Assembly: GCA_007571305.1 (NCBI GenBank)
Contig: RKRR01000140.1
Coordinates: forward strand, 25,476 to 89,475
Direction of reading: 5' to 3'
DNA: 64,000 nucleotides
DNA from: Candidatus Poribacteria bacterium
GTDB taxonomy: Bacteria; Poribacteria; WGA-4E; WGA-3G
Part shown: in pieces, positions 62,901 through 64,000 of the stretch
Numbering within the stretch: position 1 is the first letter of the stretch
How the letters are laid out: each line of letters opens with the position of its first letter
The notes under the pieces: generated by a model
The model's input: only the letters and a program-made list of their open reading frames with translations
Told to the model about the DNA's origin: nothing
The model's database searches: none
Made by a program: the position numbers and the translations under genes

Positions 62901-63847
62901 TGTGGCACGACCAAGATCAAGACAAGAATAGGAATATTATAAAAAATGTTTTCAGTTTTAATGGATCTGCCACAAACACCCTCTTTCGTGTTTTCAACGT
63001 CGATTATATTCCCGGACTTCGAAAATTGAGACACGAAATCCAATCCTCACTTCGATTCAATTATCAGCCCGCCGTTGATGAAGATGAGAACCTATATCCT
63101 TTCGGTCCGAGCACATACTTCTATGAACGAAAGAGGCTTACCTACAATTTCAATACAAACTTTGAAATCAAGACCCGACGTAGCCAGTCGGCCCATCGTG
63201 TCTTCTATTTTGATACCCGACTCTCTGCTGATTTCACGGATTTCGACCCTTTGTATAGACGGCAGTATGAACCCATTGAGAGTGATTTCACATTCGTCCC
63301 GCTTCCGAGTCGGAACCTGAATATGACCGTCCGATTCACACATGATCCCAATCCACATCCTGAGGATGGACAGCAATTTAAAATGGTTGGGTTCCGTTCC
63401 AATATCCGCTACACTAGACCATCTTGGAACGTTAGTATCGGTAACTCTTTTAGCAAGCGGCACACTTCAAGACGGGCTTCTCGATCCATTACTGCCACTG
63501 GACGCTATCGCTTTAGCCAAGACCTCGAATTCGACGTTAGCCTTATCTATTATCCGATTGATGGGCAATTCTATTCACAGCGTATCAGTATGACGCGTAA
63601 TCTTCACGATTGGAACCTCCGTATCTCTTGGAACCGTGTTGGCATTAAACGCGATGATGTGGCCTCAGCATACAACAGTGTCCGACAGGACTTCACGTTC
63701 CAGGTGAATCTGATACAAGAGCCTGCGGTTTCGCTGGGTGTCGGTTATGACGCAACGACTGAAACTTGGGGACTCCGGACCTTACCAGCGGGCGCGCCAT
63801 ACAACGCGTTCGGTACCGGGAACTCCCTCGGCAGATCCTACTTCTAA
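59948..63847 (+). CDS. lptD: LptD-like LPS-assembly protein with inserted SurA-like parvulin pair
   Basis: 1299 residues, against about 750-800 for a usual LptD. Signal segment IALTLFVIVCLLCVIQFSVAQ. The N-terminal OstA/LptA-like jelly roll spans about 90-300 (VQIHGNALIKFEDVILRADH, LTTCSLKYPHYYFSVSEV, KNLVLRIGGFPLFYFPV). An extra region follows: first parvulin-like domain about 338-447 (LRQIFIKYKI, DGGDLGFL, FHILKAD), second about 452-562 (IKLRRIDIAI, GLYLFQLIEK), then an acidic, disordered linker of about 105 residues to 690. The outer-membrane barrel follows, ending in Phe (GRSYF) as expected for BAM substrates. LptD inserts lipopolysaccharide into the outer leaflet. ATG 59948 has only a weak ribosome site. 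Confidence 0.88.
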   Translation: MTYPQGALENQHHAILIPTSGIARIALTLFVIVCLLCVIQFSVAQEVQPSDPSAAEESTSETGADGSASKRLNPETDVPEEGMVIGDGDDMAMVDNFVQIHGNALIKFEDVILRADHIWADFGENLMRASGNVHLKLGNEDTYSDELIFNLDNKKGIARNGFTFSDPWYFGGSEIFKIQEARSYIRGASLTTCSLKYPHYYFSVSEVIVQKDQEMIAKNLVLRIGGFPLFYFPVIRRDIRKGKIAKIIVKIGTDSYQGPNISIILPVARNRRYDGALLYDRSSKRGQGFGFEGKYRFNDTQFQEIYIPIPSDVTPNQRTKLKEKAEDLQDRLDGEYDRYWLRQIFIKYKITDDDVNRARDKAETVLAELQEEGANFTQIAQSNSDHFDTRYDGGDLGFLVPGEVDDEGKPKLDPILEETAFALQAGEISPIVQTESAFHILKADRVVDIYGEREIKLRRIDIAITASEDTETVLRELADDMLERAHAGEPFEQLIHIPDQFADIADPTLSEPNEGKGLLLNEMESSWRAAVRRLENPGDIIERRPITMPEGLYLFQLIEKSETPTFEELAEQFEAEWDEFYEEVMNPKPENTEEGGDSQEDISEESGTQELDTVSPVPETPQQPDTTDTDETQSPEQMENDTDENQNVEQDEPANETESEMTVDQSDGEEVSEASAAGEDTEDEEDALKVYRKHGFRGRWEDPSAVASDAQRLYAGEYSSRPIQTKKSFRLIKVDKKRTYRGDIYFYGADRYSYERQNATRIGRRWTMRWGHTQSFYTPWDNRDEGRRPINFTGRTELQARNFKEELKLPGESRLNTFGILTYGSGFSTVSDTDRDENDNLTFSRETIGDITGRLEVRHVHDFTGEGTTSLQKLPQFTVNFSRMRVSALPLLGNLNDRLESVAESYKTETPFLSLFTIPTLESTSFDLDIELGNFFREVYKGKVEERDVYLQTLDLGFDIRKQSTLLITPLRELQMSLDLNTNMVWHDQDQDKNRNIIKNVFSFNGSATNTLFRVFNVDYIPGLRKLRHEIQSSLRFNYQPAVDEDENLYPFGPSTYFYERKRLTYNFNTNFEIKTRRSQSAHRVFYFDTRLSADFTDFDPLYRRQYEPIESDFTFVPLPSRNLNMTVRFTHDPNPHPEDGQQFKMVGFRSNIRYTRPSWNVSIGNSFSKRHTSRRASRSITATGRYRFSQDLEFDVSLIYYPIDGQFYSQRISMTRNLHDWNLRISWNRVGIKRDDVASAYNSVRQDFTFQVNLIQEPAVSLGVGYDATTETWGLRTLPAGAPYNAFGTGNSLGRSYF
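60959..62017 (+). other. Inserted parvulin-parvulin-acidic-linker region inside lptD
   Basis: Codes for residues about 338-690. The pair matches the two-parvulin order of the neighbouring SurA. The His of the first strand is replaced (LRQIF, LRRID), while GGDLG and FHI remain in domain 1. The linker is rich in Glu, Asp, Thr and Pro with no hydrophobic core. Confidence 0.85.
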
Positions 63848-63893
63848 GTTCTCAGTAGCGATGTCATACAGAAGAAATTGGTGGAGGGAGTGA

Positions 63894-64000
63894 TTTAAAA
63901 ACGCAATAAGTAGTTTTGGGCTTACAAAGATTTATGAAAAATCGCGATAAACCCAGAGAAATAAAGGGTTTTTGACTTGTTTCAGAGTATCAAAAATGAT
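63894..64000. repeat. Dispersed repeat D, copy 2 (runs off the window)
   Basis: Starts AAAAACGCAATAAGTAGTTT and resembles 10575-10690 through TTGACTTGTTT near the edge. No gene is visible after lptD. Confidence 0.4.

Overview
The window is a chromosomal stretch of a Gram-negative, diderm bacterium. It carries an LptD homologue, a SurA homologue, several lipoproteins, and exported proteins with C-terminal sorting-type tails. The gene content is what one expects from a Candidatus Poribacteria-like or other marine/sponge-associated lineage: phytanoyl-CoA dioxygenases, a Rieske protein, paired amidohydrolases, LamG and YWTD/NHL propeller proteins, a FlgD-type C-terminal domain, FIST and Uma2 proteins. 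That placement is inference from gene content; there is no rRNA here to confirm it.

Layout. (1) 1-5.7 kb: a candidate restriction/defence operon. It has the 3' part of an Eco57I-like adenine methylase whose frame is broken at a run of nine G, a membrane-anchored coiled-coil protein made of 63-bp tandem repeats, and a PLD-nuclease/SNF2-helicase fusion. (2) 5.7-10.6 kb: housekeeping genes (aroQ, a DegT/DnrJ aminotransferase, a YkgJ-type cysteine protein, DUF2156, a thiamine pyrophosphokinase-like protein, a threonine dehydratase-like enzyme). (3) 10.6-17.4 kb: repeat-rich DNA with exported LamG/propeller proteins, a peroxiredoxin, a frameshifted YWTD propeller gene, tRNA-Gly and a TPR protein. 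(4) 17.4-23.8 kb: mutS2, dnaG, rpoD, tRNA-Met and tRNA-Val. (5) 23.8-33.7 kb: a catabolic-looking set of two amidohydrolases, Rieske, PhyH, a PhyH-HEAT fusion, a deacetylase-type amidohydrolase, a polytopic membrane protein and a Gfo/Idh/MocA oxidoreductase. (6) 34-44.3 kb: SDR-folD-Uma2 on the minus strand, then FIST, SMP-30, LamG, a methyltransferase, an aminotransferase, and a Rad50-like ATPase with a small partner. (7) 44.4-52.5 kb: envelope proteins, including an LRR-YWTD-FlgD protein split by a small transposable element, sixA, and a candidate structured RNA. (8) 52.5-63.9 kb: mfd, two PpiC-like proteins, surA and lptD.

The most striking object is the last gene. It is an LptD (LPS-assembly outer-membrane barrel) whose coding sequence contains an inserted pair of SurA-like parvulin domains followed by a long acidic linker, placed between the jelly-roll and the barrel. 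It lies directly downstream of surA and two further PpiC-like genes, so this looks like a specialised outer-membrane assembly module in which LptD carries its own chaperone-like domain.

Two MITE-like families are scattered through intergenic DNA. Family A (about 105-130 bp, TA-ended TATAGT-type termini, central hairpin that covaries between copies) abuts the tRNA-Gly gene and the starts of dnaG and an aminotransferase. Family B (172-173 bp, 13-bp terminal inverted repeats, 5-bp target duplications) splits the LRR gene; removing it together with one target copy restores the frame. Four otherwise unrelated exported proteins share a C-terminal tail of the form P-x-x-K-L-x-[TV]-x-W-x-x-[LI]-K, which looks like an undescribed sorting or anchoring signal.
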